A stretch of 36,359 bases of DNA from CAZKGE01 sp964541695 (GTDB lineage Bacteria; Bacillota; Clostridia; Christensenellales; CAG-138): contig CAZIRB010000012.1 in the NCBI GenBank assembly GCA_964541695.1, positions 1-36,359 of the forward strand, written 5' to 3'. This document shows, piece by piece, positions 1 to 8,356 of this stretch. Made by a program: the position numbers and the translations under genes. Below the pieces are notes generated by a model that saw nothing but the letters and a program-made list of their open reading frames with translations, had not been told where the DNA came from and did not search any database. How positions within the stretch are numbered: the stretch's first letter is position 1; the number at the start of each line of letters is the position of its first letter.

Positions 1-72
1 GGGGGGGGCGCGGGGCGTAGCCCCGCCGTACCCCGTACCCCGTACCCCGTAACCCGCCCCCGCCGTACCCCG
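1..72. repeat. GC-rich heptamer tandem repeat
   Basis: Starts with eight G, then carries three perfect head-to-tail copies of CCCCGTA (31-37, 38-44, 45-51) and a degraded further copy near 66-72. It is noncoding and lies beyond the terminator of the minus-strand genes. It is probably slippage-prone intergenic sequence, and the window edge may truncate it. Confidence 0.6.
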
Positions 73-79
73 TCCCAAT

Positions 80-110
80 AAAGAGCTCCCGGCATAGCCG
101 GGAGCTCTTT
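80..110 (-). terminator. Intrinsic terminator of the ABC export region
   Basis: Perfect 14-bp inverted repeat (80-93 and 97-110) with a 3-nt loop. In the minus direction the stem ends in TTTATT, a short U-tract, 30 bp after the stop of the small membrane protein gene. The stem is self-complementary and could act on both strands. Confidence 0.75.
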
Positions 111-139
111 CAAACCCTCGTTCCCCGTTCCCGGCACCC

Positions 140-367
140 TCAATCCGAGTGCACGCTGCAATAGACGTACAGCGCGAGCAGCAGCACGATGGGCAGCACG
201 TAGTACAGGCCCGTATAGAAGATCGCCGCGTACCAGGGGAAGCTCGTTGCGGGATTGCGTGCGAGCGCGATGGCATTTAGCGCGATGTGCGCGATTGCGA
301 CCGCGTAGGTGCCGAGCATCGAAAACCCCGCGATCCTCCTCCATTTTCTTGCCGTATCCGCCGTCAT
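140..367 (-). CDS. Small two-helix membrane protein, unknown function
   Basis: 75 residues with two hydrophobic stretches, about 13-36 and 43-67, so probably a small integral membrane protein. I do not recognise a family. An ATG at 373 lies directly against the GGGGAGG ribosome site, with no spacing. The ATG at 367 has six bases of spacing and is the better start. It follows the ABC permease gene by 58 bp on the same strand and precedes the terminator at 80-110, so it may be the last gene of the export operon. No motif links it to transport. Confidence 0.6.
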   Translation of the reverse strand: MTADTARKWRRIAGFSMLGTYAVAIAHIALNAIALARNPATSFPWYAAIFYTGLYYVLPIVLLLALYVYCSVHSD

Positions 368-425
368 GCCCATCCTCCCCGTCGTTTAGCGGCGCAGTGG
401 AATGCACCGCGCCGTATTTCATTTT

Positions 426-1733
426 TCATTCGTTGCGAATCGCCGCAAGCGGCGAGAGCTTCATCGCGCGGACCGCGGGATAGAGCCCCGCAAGCAGCGC
501 CACAAATATTGAGAACAGCACCGCACCGATCGCGAGCGTGAACGGAATGATGCTTTTCAGGCCCGCCGAGGCGAGCGCGAGGTTTAGAAGGCCCGATATG
601 CCGTAGCTTAGGCCCAGGCCCAGGCCGCCGCCGAACAGGCCGATGAACGCCGCCTCGGCGAGGAACAGCGCCGCGATGTTGCCCATACGGCAGCCGAGCA
701 CCTTGATGATGCCGATCTCGCGCGTGCGCTCGAATATGCTCATCATCATCGTGTTCATAATGCCGATGGCCGCCACGAGCAGCGCCACGCCGCCGATCGC
801 GCCCAGGAGGTACTGCACGCGCTTGGTGGACTCCTGCGCCATCTCGACCGCGTCCTGCAGGCTGTAGGTGCCGTAGCCGAGCGCCTCGATCTGCTCCTTG
901 ACGGGCTTGACGTCGTCGATGCTGGCGCACTTGACGAGCACCTGGTCGTACTTGCTGCCGACGTCCTTGCCCAGGTACGCGCGGTTCTCCTTGATGAGCT
1001 GCTCGAGCGCGCTCAGGTTCATCAGGCAGTACCAGCTGTACTGGTTGTTCTCCTCGCTCATCTTGCCGACGGGCCGGACCTGGTACATCTTGCCCGGCGG
1101 CGTCGTATCGGCGGCCGAGCCGTCGTCCAGAACCTGGCGCGGGTAGAAATTGTTGTAGTCGAACGACATCACATACCGGTCGTTCATGTCAAGCTTCGGG
1201 TTGCCGTCCTTGTCGATGGCCTGCCGGCCGCTGTCCGGATCGTAAAAATCCATGAGCGTGTAGGAACCGAACACGATCTCGTACGTGTTGCCGCGCTTGC
1301 CCGCCGGCAGCTCGCCCTCGGACAGCTGGATATCGAACGCCTTGGCGGACTCCTCGGTGATGCCGAGGATCGAGAGCCCCGCCGTGTAGCGGCCGCTCTT
1401 GATCATGCCCCAGGCGGTGACCATGGGCATGACATAGGACACGCCTTCGATCTTTTTGAACGAATCGACGCTCTTTTTGTTCAGCGTGACCTGGCGCGAC
1501 GTGCCGACGCCGTTCTCGTTCTCGCGGTACGAGTACGAGCTGACCTGTATGGTCGTCAGGCTCCCGGTGCCCGCGAACGCCTCGATCGTGGCCTGCCTGA
1601 TGCCGATGCCGAGCGACACCATCACGAGGATCGACGAAACGCCGATCACCATGCCCAGCACGGTCAAAAACGCGCGCAGCTTCCGCCGCCACAGGTTCAG
1701 AAACGCTGTGCGGAGCAGGTCCGCTGCTTTCAT
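426..1733 (-). CDS. MacB/FtsX-type ABC transporter permease
   Basis: 435-residue permease. One membrane segment near the N-terminus (about 21-43) is followed by a large extracytoplasmic domain of MacB_PCD type (about 45-305). A C-terminal FtsX domain has three more membrane segments and the usual cytoplasmic EREIGI-like loop, here FERTREIGIIK. This four-helix layout is standard for the MacB/LolCE class, which moves substrates from the membrane or outer face by mechanotransmission. The ATG overlaps the stop of the upstream gene (ATGA, 1730-1733), so translation is coupled. The ATPase two genes upstream is the obvious partner. The substrate cannot be told from sequence. Confidence 0.9.
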   Translation of the reverse strand: MKAADLLRTAFLNLWRRKLRAFLTVLGMVIGVSSILVMVSLGIGIRQATIEAFAGTGSLTTIQVSSYSYRENENGVGTSRQVTLNKKSVDSFKKIEGVSYVMPMVTAWGMIKSGRYTAGLSILGITEESAKAFDIQLSEGELPAGKRGNTYEIVFGSYTLMDFYDPDSGRQAIDKDGNPKLDMNDRYVMSFDYNNFYPRQVLDDGSAADTTPPGKMYQVRPVGKMSEENNQYSWYCLMNLSALEQLIKENRAYLGKDVGSKYDQVLVKCASIDDVKPVKEQIEALGYGTYSLQDAVEMAQESTKRVQYLLGAIGGVALLVAAIGIMNTMMMSIFERTREIGIIKVLGCRMGNIAALFLAEAAFIGLFGGGLGLGLSYGISGLLNLALASAGLKSIIPFTLAIGAVLFSIFVALLAGLYPAVRAMKLSPLAAIRNE

Positions 1734-3178
1734 TGCTCCATCAGCTCCCGCTCGCGTTTTTTCTTGTTGCGCACGATCAGGCCGACAACGCCCGCGACGA
1801 GCGCCAGCAGCACGATCACAAGCACATACCACGGCATCCCTAAAAGGCGCACCGCGCCGCCCGTGGCGGAGGCTTCCTTGTCGCCCGGCATCGCGTTCCC
1901 GGACGTGGCCATGCCCTGCTTGCCCGGCATGGGCATCTCCTCGCCGGTCATGGAGGAGTTGACGTAGACGGAGAACGGCAGCCGCTCTATGGTCTCGGTG
2001 CCGTAGACGTCCTCGTACGTGATCAGCACCGCGCCCGCGATCTGGCCCGGCACCTCGGCGATGATGTTGAAGTCCGCGCGCATCGTGCCGCCCGCGGCCA
2101 CGTTGCCGCCGAAATACGACTCCTCCATCTTGAGCCCGTCGCCCTCGACGTCGACCAAGGCGTTGTACACCGTCGCCTTGCCGAGGTTGAACATCTGCAC
2201 GGACATGGCCGCCGACTGGCCGGCCCACACGTCGTCGTACACGATCGGGTCGGAGAAGCGCACGCGCACCTTCTGCTGCACGGGCACGGCGATCGTCTCC
2301 GTAGACTTATACTCCTCCCGGCTCGTCGCGCCGTTGTAGGTCACGTCGACGGTGAGCAGCACGGCCTTGGCGTCCGCGTCCGGCACGACCTGCATCGGGA
2401 AGATCAAAGAGCGCACGTTGTTCTTGCCCTCGATGGCCGCCTCGATGCGGTCGATGTACTGCGTGTTGCTGCCGTTGCTGGACGGCATGACGGTGCCGGT
2501 CGAGTCGGAGATGCTCACCTGCATGTTGCGGATGGCCTCGCCGGTCGACGTGTTCCGAAAATCGAGCGCGAGCTCGAACGCGTCGCCCGCGTAGATCTTG
2601 ACCGGATCGAACACGAACGCGTCGATGATCACCTTGGGCGCGATGCGCGTGTGCGTGCCGCTGCTCACGGCTTTGGCCTTCGTCACGGTGACGGGGATCG
2701 TGACCGTCATCTCCTTGTCCACGCCGGAGAGCTTGTACTTGACCAAAAACGCGACCATCTTCGTGCCCTTCGTCGCGTCCGAGTCGATCGTCAGGTGGAA
2801 CGCAAACTCGAAGATGTCGCCCACGACCGGCGTCGCGCCCGGGTAGTAGTCCGCAAGCGTCTTGGTATAGTCCTGCTTCGTGATGCTGAACGGGAACGTT
2901 TCGAGGTTCCCGACCACGGGGCAGACCGACAGGTCCGTAATCCCGCCCGCCAGCATCTTCAGCGGGATCAAAATCCGCACGGCCTCCTTGTATTCGCCGG
3001 ACACCGCCGGAACCTCGTTGCCGGACGCGTCCGTGGGCGAAAGCGCGATGTCCGAGGACATAAGGGCCGGGTCCCCGTCCGCCGGGTCTCCCTCCGCGCG
3101 CGCGGCAACAAGCGGCAGCATGCCGAACAACAGGATGCACGCGGCGATCACGCCGCAGAGTCTCCGAAGCGATTGCAT
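1730..3178 (-). CDS. Exported Ig-like, C-terminally anchored protein of the ABC operon
   Basis: 482 residues. A signal peptide (about 1-29, cleavage near ARA) precedes a beta-rich region resembling repeated COG1361/CARDB-like Ig folds. It ends in one membrane helix (about 446-468) and a basic tail rich in K and R, so most of the protein faces outside. Many related Gram-positive ABC operons (YknXYZ type) have a coiled-coil membrane-fusion protein at this position; none of that fold is visible here. The ATG at 3178 shares one base with the stop of the ATPase gene (TGATG). A TTG at 3181 is possible but less likely. The role is inferred: an extracytoplasmic partner or substrate-binding subunit of the transporter. 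Confidence 0.75.
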   Translation of the reverse strand: MQSLRRLCGVIAACILLFGMLPLVAARAEGDPADGDPALMSSDIALSPTDASGNEVPAVSGEYKEAVRILIPLKMLAGGITDLSVCPVVGNLETFPFSITKQDYTKTLADYYPGATPVVGDIFEFAFHLTIDSDATKGTKMVAFLVKYKLSGVDKEMTVTIPVTVTKAKAVSSGTHTRIAPKVIIDAFVFDPVKIYAGDAFELALDFRNTSTGEAIRNMQVSISDSTGTVMPSSNGSNTQYIDRIEAAIEGKNNVRSLIFPMQVVPDADAKAVLLTVDVTYNGATSREEYKSTETIAVPVQQKVRVRFSDPIVYDDVWAGQSAAMSVQMFNLGKATVYNALVDVEGDGLKMEESYFGGNVAAGGTMRADFNIIAEVPGQIAGAVLITYEDVYGTETIERLPFSVYVNSSMTGEEMPMPGKQGMATSGNAMPGDKEASATGGAVRLLGMPWYVLVIVLLALVAGVVGLIVRNKKKRERELMEQ

Positions 3179-3903
3179 CAAACGTTTCCCTCCTCCTGCC
3201 TCTTTGCATGGTTATTTTCGATCACTTCCGTGATGCGCCCGTCCAGCAGGCGGATCACGCGGTCCGCGTACGCGGACATGTTGGGGTCGTGCGTCACCAT
3301 GACGAGCGTCTTCTTCTGCTCGCGCAGGATCGCCACGACCAGACGCATGACCTCGTCGGACGTGCTGGAATCGAGGTTGCCCGTGGGCTCGTCCGCAAAC
3401 ACGATGTCCGGGTTGGCCACGAGCGCGCGCGCAATGCCCACGCGCTGCTGCTGGCCGCCGGAAAGCTGCGCGGGCTTATGCTGCAGGTGCGTCTCCAAGC
3501 CAACCTGGCAGAGCACCTTCTTTGCCTGCTCCTCGCGCTTTTTGCGCGGCACGCCGCGGAACGACAGCGGAAACGCCACGTTCTCGAGCGCCGTATAATA
3601 GGGCATCAGATTGAACGACTGGAATATGAAGCCGACGTGCTCCTGCCGGAACACGATCAGCTCGCTCTGCGTCATCTTCTCGAGATGCTTGTTCGCGATC
3701 ACGATCTGGCCCGCCGTAACCTTCTCGAGCCCGGCGAGCACGTGCAGCAGCGTCGATTTGCCGGAGCCGCTCCGGCCGATGATGCAGTTGAGTTCGCCCT
3801 GCCGGATCGTTAGGTCGACGCCGCGCAGCGCATGGATATCGACCGAGCCCACGCGGTACACCTTCGTCACGCCGCGCACGTCGATCAGCGGTAAATCTGC
3901 CAT
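3178..3903 (-). CDS. ABC transporter ATP-binding protein, LolD/MacB type
   Basis: 241 residues with all nucleotide-binding motifs: Walker A GRSGSGKST (43-51), Q-loop FQSFNL (Q95), signature LSGGQ (147-151), Walker B IVFADE (167-172) and H-loop His205. The PTGNLDS element after Walker B is typical of the LolD/MacB/FtsE subfamily. The ATG at 3903 follows GAGAGGGG with short spacing, and longer in-frame extensions run into the promoter region. It heads a three-gene coupled operon with the exported Ig-like protein and the FtsX permease, and powers that transporter from the cytoplasm. Confidence 0.95.
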   Translation of the reverse strand: MADLPLIDVRGVTKVYRVGSVDIHALRGVDLTIRQGELNCIIGRSGSGKSTLLHVLAGLEKVTAGQIVIANKHLEKMTQSELIVFRQEHVGFIFQSFNLMPYYTALENVAFPLSFRGVPRKKREEQAKKVLCQVGLETHLQHKPAQLSGGQQQRVGIARALVANPDIVFADEPTGNLDSSTSDEVMRLVVAILREQKKTLVMVTHDPNMSAYADRVIRLLDGRITEVIENNHAKRQEEGNV

Positions 3904-3980
3904 AAACCCCTCTCGCTCCGTATCCGCGCGCCAAGGCGCGCCCCCCGCCAGCCTCCGAATTGGATATAACTGTACTATGC

Positions 3981-4009
3981 ATACTATAACACTTTTGACG
4001 GTTTGTAAA
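3981..4009 (-). promoter_or_regulatory. Promoter of the ABC export operon
   Basis: On the minus strand, TTTACA (4009-4004) is followed after 17 bp by TAGTAT (3986-3981), or after 15 bp by TATAGT (3988-3983). This AT-rich patch stands out in a GC-rich region and lies about 80 bp upstream of the ATPase start. The intergenic stretch 3904-4161 otherwise shows no SAM-I or T-box signature before the methionine genes. Confidence 0.55.
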
Positions 4010-4095
4010 GCCGTGAGATTGTGAATTTTGCGGGTTCGACAAACGACGCGGCATTTTTGGCCGCGGAAAGCAACCGGATTTTCTTGGCCGCGCGC

Positions 4096-4124
4096 TTGCA
4101 AACGGCCCCGCAATTTGATACGAT
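4096..4124 (+). promoter_or_regulatory. Putative promoter of metY-metA
   Basis: TTGCAA (4096-4101), a 17-bp spacer and TACGAT (4119-4124). Transcription would begin near 4131, giving a leader of about 30 nt. No riboswitch-sized leader fits between this promoter and the ATG. Confidence 0.45.
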
Positions 4125-4161
4125 TGCGTGGATACAGAACGGAAACGGGGCAGATTATACC

Positions 4162-5481
4162 ATGCGGAAAAACTACGGCTTCGACACGCTGCAGCTGCAC
4201 GCGGGCTGGCGCGCGGACCCGGCGACGGGCGCGCACGCCTTCCCCCTCTACCAGACCAGCGCGTACCTGTTTGAAAGCGCCGAGAACGCGGCGATGCAGT
4301 TTACGGGCGAGGCGCCGGGCAGCCTCTACACGCGGATCAAGAACCCGACGGTCGACGTGCTCGAGGAGCGGCTCGCCGCGCTCGAGGGCGGGTACCGTTC
4401 GGTCGCGTTCGCCAGCGGCATGGCGGCGCTCTTGGCCGTCACGCTCACGCTGGCGGAAAGGGGCGACGAGGTCGTGGCGCTGTCCTCGCTCTACGGCGGC
4501 AGCTACGCGCTGCTGTTTTCGGAGCTTGAGCGCCGCTATGGCGTGTCCGCGCGCTGCGTCGAGCCGGAGGATTTCGAGGGGCTGAGGAACGCGATCAATG
4601 AAAAGACACGCATGGTCTATTTTGAGACCGTCTCAAACCCACTTGCAAGCATCGCGGACATCGAGACGATCGTCGGTATCGCGCACGAGGCGAACGTGCC
4701 CGTGGTCGTCGACAGCACGTTCTCCACGCCGTACCTGTTCGACGCGGGCGCGCACGGCGTCGATTTTACGCTGCATTCGCTCACAAAATACCTCACCGGC
4801 AGCGGCACGAGCCTGGGCGGCGCGATCGTCGACCTCGGGCGGTACGATTTTTCGAACAATCCGCGCTTTTCCGCGTTCAACAGGCCGGACGAGGCGCACC
4901 ACGGCGCCGTGTACGCCGACCGCGGCCGGAACGCGTTCACCGACCGAATGCGCGACTACTTTCTGCACGACGCGGGCTTCTCGCTCTCGCCGTTCAACGC
5001 GTATTTAACGCTGCTCGGCACGCAGACGCTGAGCCTGCGCATGAAGAAGCACTGCGAGAACGCGGACGCGGTCGCGAAGTTTTTGGCGGGGCACCCCGCC
5101 GTCGAACGCGTCAACTACGCGCGCTTGCCGGACAGCCCGTATTTTGCGCGCGCAAAGCGCTACATGCCGCGCGGCGTCGGCGGGATATTTACGTTTTTAA
5201 TCCGCGGCGGCATCGACGAGGGCCGCGCGTTCATCGACGCGCTCGAGCTGTTCGCGCTCGTGGCGAACGTCGGCGACGTGCGCTCGCTCGTCGTGCACCC
5301 CGCGAGCACGACGCATTTCCCATTAACGCCCGAGCAGCGCGAAGCCTGCGGAATCGCGCCGAACATGATCCGGCTGTCCGTGGGCACCGAGGACGCCGAC
5401 GATCTAATCGCGGACCTTGACCAGGCGCTCGTAAAAAGCCAGCACACGACTGCCAAAGGAGGCGCATTATATGCCGGTTAA
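4162..5481 (+). CDS. metY: O-acetylhomoserine sulfhydrylase (PLP-dependent)
   Basis: 439 residues of the Cys/Met-metabolism PLP family, at the usual length for MetY. The Schiff-base lysine is Lys209 in HSLTKYLTGSG, and Asp184 in VVVDSTFSTP contacts the pyridine nitrogen. The N-terminal FDTLQLHAG and YQTSAY motifs are typical of O-acetylhomoserine aminocarboxypropyltransferases. It forms homocysteine from O-acetylhomoserine and sulfide in the cytoplasm. An in-frame extension back to 4021 crosses the promoter and lacks family similarity, so ATG 4162 was chosen. The 3' end overlaps metA by 11 bp. The downstream enzyme supplies its substrate, which supports acetyl- rather than succinyl-homoserine. 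Confidence 0.93.
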   Translation: MRKNYGFDTLQLHAGWRADPATGAHAFPLYQTSAYLFESAENAAMQFTGEAPGSLYTRIKNPTVDVLEERLAALEGGYRSVAFASGMAALLAVTLTLAERGDEVVALSSLYGGSYALLFSELERRYGVSARCVEPEDFEGLRNAINEKTRMVYFETVSNPLASIADIETIVGIAHEANVPVVVDSTFSTPYLFDAGAHGVDFTLHSLTKYLTGSGTSLGGAIVDLGRYDFSNNPRFSAFNRPDEAHHGAVYADRGRNAFTDRMRDYFLHDAGFSLSPFNAYLTLLGTQTLSLRMKKHCENADAVAKFLAGHPAVERVNYARLPDSPYFARAKRYMPRGVGGIFTFLIRGGIDEGRAFIDALELFALVANVGDVRSLVVHPASTTHFPLTPEQREACGIAPNMIRLSVGTEDADDLIADLDQALVKSQHTTAKGGALYAG

Positions 5482-6561
5482 AATTCCCGACGGTCTCCCC
5501 GCCATCGAGGCGCTCGCGGCGGAGAACATCTTCGTCATGACGCAGCAGCGCGCCATCACGCAGGACATCCGCCCTTTGCGGATCGCGATACTGAACCTGA
5601 TGCCGACCAAGCAGGCCACGGAGACGCAGCTTCTGCGCCTCCTCGGCAACACGCCGCTGCAGGTCGAGATCACGCTTCTGCACACGGACAGCTATATCTC
5701 GAAGAATACGGAGCGCGCCTACCTCGACACGTTCTACCGCACGTTCGACGAGGTCAAGAACGAGCCGTTCGACGGCCTCGTCATCACGGGCGCGCCGGTC
5801 GAGCAGCTGAATTTCGAGGATGTACGCTACTGGGACGAGCTGGCCAAGATCATGGACTGGGCCAACGAGAACGTGTTCTCGACGATGTTCATCTGCTGGG
5901 CCGCGCAGGCCGCGCTGCACCACTACTACGGCGTCGAGAAGCAGCCGCTTGCCGCCAAGCTGTTCGGCATATTCCCGCACACCGTGCAATTGCGCGGGCA
6001 TAAGCTTTTGCGCGGCTTCGACGACGTGTTCTACGCGCCGCACTCGCGCCACACGACGATCCGCGTCGCGGACGTGCAGAACGTTCCGGACCTGGACATC
6101 CTCGCCGTCTCCGACCGCGCGGGCCTCTACCTCGCCGCGTCGAAGGACGGCAGCCGCGTGTTCGTCACCGGCCACAGCGAGTACGACGTGGACACGCTCG
6201 AGAAGGAGTACCTGCGCGACGTNNNNNNNNNNNNNNNNNNNNNNNNNNNNNNNNNNNNNNNNNNNNNNNNNNNNNNNNNNNNNNNNNNNNNNNNNNNNNN
6301 NNNNNNNNNNNNNNNNNNNNNNCCGGCCACAGCGAGTACGACGTGGACACGCTCGAGAAGGAGTACCTGCGCGACGTGCAGGCGGGGCTGCCAATCGAGC
6401 CGCCGGAGAACTACTACGAGGGCAACGACGTGCACGCGGCGCCGCGGCTGTTGTGGCGTGCGCACGGCGCGCTGCTGTTTGCCAACTGGCTGAACTATTT
6501 CGTCTACCAGGAGACGCCGTACGACATCGGCAGCATTCCCAAGGAAAAGCACCGCGGTTAG
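5471..6561 (+). CDS. metA: Homoserine O-acetyltransferase (interrupted by an assembly gap)
   Basis: HTS-family enzyme that activates homoserine for methionine synthesis. The catalytic Cys142 sits in MFICWAAQAA, and the His and Glu of GHSEYD are present. Residue 111 is Glu (GAPVE); in this family Glu111 marks acetyl-CoA use and Gly111 succinyl-CoA use. A run of 100 N splits the gene, but 55 bases are repeated on both sides. Removing 6223-6377 restores a continuous frame of 311 codons, the normal family length, ending VQAGLPIEPP onward. The start has an excellent AAAGGAGG site eight bases upstream. It overlaps metY by 11 bp and so is almost certainly co-transcribed and coupled. Confidence 0.93.
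6168..6377. other. Scaffold gap with duplicated 55-bp flanks
   Basis: The bases at 6168-6222 and 6323-6377 are identical, and the 100 N lie exactly between them (6223-6322). The repeat encodes the metA active-site segment GHSEYDVDTLEKEYLRD twice. This is the mark of two overlapping contigs joined by an arbitrary gap rather than a biological duplication. Confidence 0.95.
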
Positions 6562-6583
6562 CCGGGGCCGCGCGTTGACCGCC

Positions 6584-8257
6584 ATGCAGCTGCCTAGCGC
6601 CTACCTTGCGCGCATGCGCACCCAGCTTGGGGATTCATTCGACGATTACATGGCCGCCATGCGCGCGCCGGCAAAGCGCGCGCTGCGCGTCAACACGCTC
6701 AAGACGGACCCCGCGTTTCTGTGCGCGCATCTCCCGTTTCTTACGCCCACGGGCCTCGTGCCCGAGGGCTTTTTTGTGCCCGATTCGTTTATGCCCTCCC
6801 GCGAGCCGCTGCACGCGGCGGGCCTTTTTTACATGCAGGAACCGACCGCGCAGCTGCCGGCCGCGCTCCCGCCGCTCGGGAACAGCGAAACGCCAGTCGT
6901 GCTCGACCTGTGCGCCTCGCCCGGCGGCAAGGCGTCGTTCCTCGCGGCGCGCATGAAAAATAGCGGTCTGCTCATCGCCAACGAACCCGTGCCCGCGCGC
7001 GCCGAGACGCTTTGCCGCACGCTTGAGCGGCTCGGCGTGACGAACGCGATCGTGACGTGCATGAAGCCGGAGCCGCTGTGCGCGTTTCTGGCCGAGCGCT
7101 GCGACGCGGTGCTTGTCGACGCGCCGTGCTCCGGCGAGGGCATGTTCCGCAAGGACGCGCGCGCCGTACTCGAGTGGTCGCCCGAGCATGTGCGCGCGTG
7201 CGCGCTGCGGCAGCGCGGCATTTTAAGCGCAGCACTGTCCGCCGTGCGCGGCGGCGGCGCGCTCGTCTACTCGACCTGCACGTTCTCCGAGGCGGAGAAC
7301 GAGGAGGTCGTAAACGATTTGATCGCCCACGAACCCGCGTTCCGGCTCGAGCGCTTCTTGCGGCTGTACCCGCATACAAGCTGCGGCGAGGGCCAGTGCA
7401 TGGCGCTGCTGCGGAAGCGGGACGGGGGCGGGGATCGTTCGCGGGCGGAGGGCGGAGGAACGCGCGGTGAAAGTTGCGCGCGGACGGAAAGCGAAATCGG
7501 GCCGGCGGGCGGCGAAGCGGCCGGTCGGGATGCTTTCTCGGAGGCAAGCGGATTTCGGAGCGCGCGCGGCGAAACCGGCGCGCGGGCGGCGGGTTGGGAA
7601 ACAGCCGGTTGGGATAGTTTTTCGGAGGCGCGCGGATTTCGGCGGGCGCGCGGCGAAACCGGCGCGCGGGCGGCGGGTTGGGAAACCGGTACAGGGAGTG
7701 AAATCGGGCCGGCGGGCGGGGAAACAGCCGGTCGGGATGCTTTCTCGGAGGCAAGCGGATTTCGGAGCGCGCGCGGCGAAACCGGCGCGCGGGCGGCGGG
7801 CGCGCAACAGCGCGGCCGCGCGGCGGCGTTTGTCGAGCCCGAAAGCGACCGCTGCGAGCCGTTCGAGCGCTTCTGCGGCGAATACTTAACGGAACCGCCG
7901 CGCCGCGCGGTGCGCGTGCTGCCGGACGGGCGCGTGCTGCTTTTGCCGGGGCTGATGCCGGACGGTCTTGCCGCGCTGAACGTGCGGAGCGCGGGCGTGT
8001 TGGCGGGCGAGGTGCGAGGAGGACGGTTCGCGCCGGCACACGCGCTGTTTCTCGCGCTGCCGGCGACACGCTTCCGCTTCCATGTCTCGCCGGACGAAAA
8101 AGCGCTGTCTGCCTACCTTGCGGGCGAGGAGATCGCCTGCGACAAGGCGCTTTCCGGCTTCTGCGCGGTCTGCGCGCACGGGCACCCGTTAGGCTTTGGC
8201 AAGGCCGCGGGCGGGCGGCTGAAGAATCACTACCCAAAGGGGCTGCGGATTCGCTAA
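6584..8257 (+). CDS. NOL1/NOP2/Sun-family RNA m5C methyltransferase with repeat insertion
   Basis: 557 residues, RsmF/YebU-like. The SAM-binding motif is LDLCASPGGKA (108-117). The two catalytic cysteines are Cys182 (DAPCSGEGMF) and Cys232 (STCTFSEAENE). A C-terminal PUA-like domain ends in GGRLKNHYPKGLR. It should methylate a cytosine in rRNA or tRNA. Between the catalytic and C-terminal domains lies an extra segment of about 135 residues (about 281-418), rich in Gly, Ala, Arg and Glu and built of near-identical repeats. It is probably disordered. ATG 6584 was preferred over TTG 6575; neither has a strong ribosome site. The gene follows metA by 22 bp. Confidence 0.88.
   Translation: MQLPSAYLARMRTQLGDSFDDYMAAMRAPAKRALRVNTLKTDPAFLCAHLPFLTPTGLVPEGFFVPDSFMPSREPLHAAGLFYMQEPTAQLPAALPPLGNSETPVVLDLCASPGGKASFLAARMKNSGLLIANEPVPARAETLCRTLERLGVTNAIVTCMKPEPLCAFLAERCDAVLVDAPCSGEGMFRKDARAVLEWSPEHVRACALRQRGILSAALSAVRGGGALVYSTCTFSEAENEEVVNDLIAHEPAFRLERFLRLYPHTSCGEGQCMALLRKRDGGGDRSRAEGGGTRGESCARTESEIGPAGGEAAGRDAFSEASGFRSARGETGARAAGWETAGWDSFSEARGFRRARGETGARAAGWETGTGSEIGPAGGETAGRDAFSEASGFRSARGETGARAAGAQQRGRAAAFVEPESDRCEPFERFCGEYLTEPPRRAVRVLPDGRVLLLPGLMPDGLAALNVRSAGVLAGEVRGGRFAPAHALFLALPATRFRFHVSPDEKALSAYLAGEEIACDKALSGFCAVCAHGHPLGFGKAAGGRLKNHYPKGLRIR
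7493..7803. repeat. In-frame tandem repeat inside the RNA methyltransferase gene
   Basis: Three imperfect units share the peptide FSEASGFRSARGETGARAAG or variants. The first and third units, which include SEIGPAGGE, are nearly identical and lie 207 bp (69 codons) apart. The middle unit is a shorter 28-codon version beginning WETAG. The unit lengths are multiples of three, so the frame is kept. The DNA is very GC-rich and free of stops in several frames. Confidence 0.85.
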
Positions 8258-8282
8258 AAAACGCAATTTTTCCTGCAGAATA

Positions 8283-8291
8283 TGATATACT
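8283..8291 (+). promoter_or_regulatory. Extended -10 promoter of the nucleoside phosphorylase gene
   Basis: TGA-TATACT forms an extended -10 (TGn, then TATACT at 8286-8291) in an AT-rich patch after the methyltransferase stop. No good -35 box is visible. It predicts a leader of about 60 nt before the ATG at 8357. Confidence 0.6.
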
Positions 8292-8356
8292 AGAATTTGC
8301 TTGCGGCGCGCGGGGCCGCGCCGGGCGCAACGAACACAGGAGTGAGGGGTGTTATC

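Noticed and set aside
4010..4161. SAM riboswitch or T-box before the methionine genes
   Set aside because: The space after the predicted start is about 30 nt, and no SAM-I, SAM-II or T-box core is recognisable.
6343..6561. Separate short gene after the N gap
   Set aside because: It is the C-terminus of metA; the duplicated 55-bp flank shows the split is artificial.
7467..7889. Second plus-strand open frame through the repeat array
   Set aside because: Low-complexity Arg/Gly/Ala product from the same repeats read in another frame, inside the methyltransferase gene.
6972..8330. Long open frame (about 450 codons) on the minus strand across the RNA methyltransferase gene
   Set aside because: It is Arg/Pro/Ala-rich, a by-product of stop-free GC-rich repeats, with no domain or ribosome site. 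The plus strand carries clear catalytic motifs.
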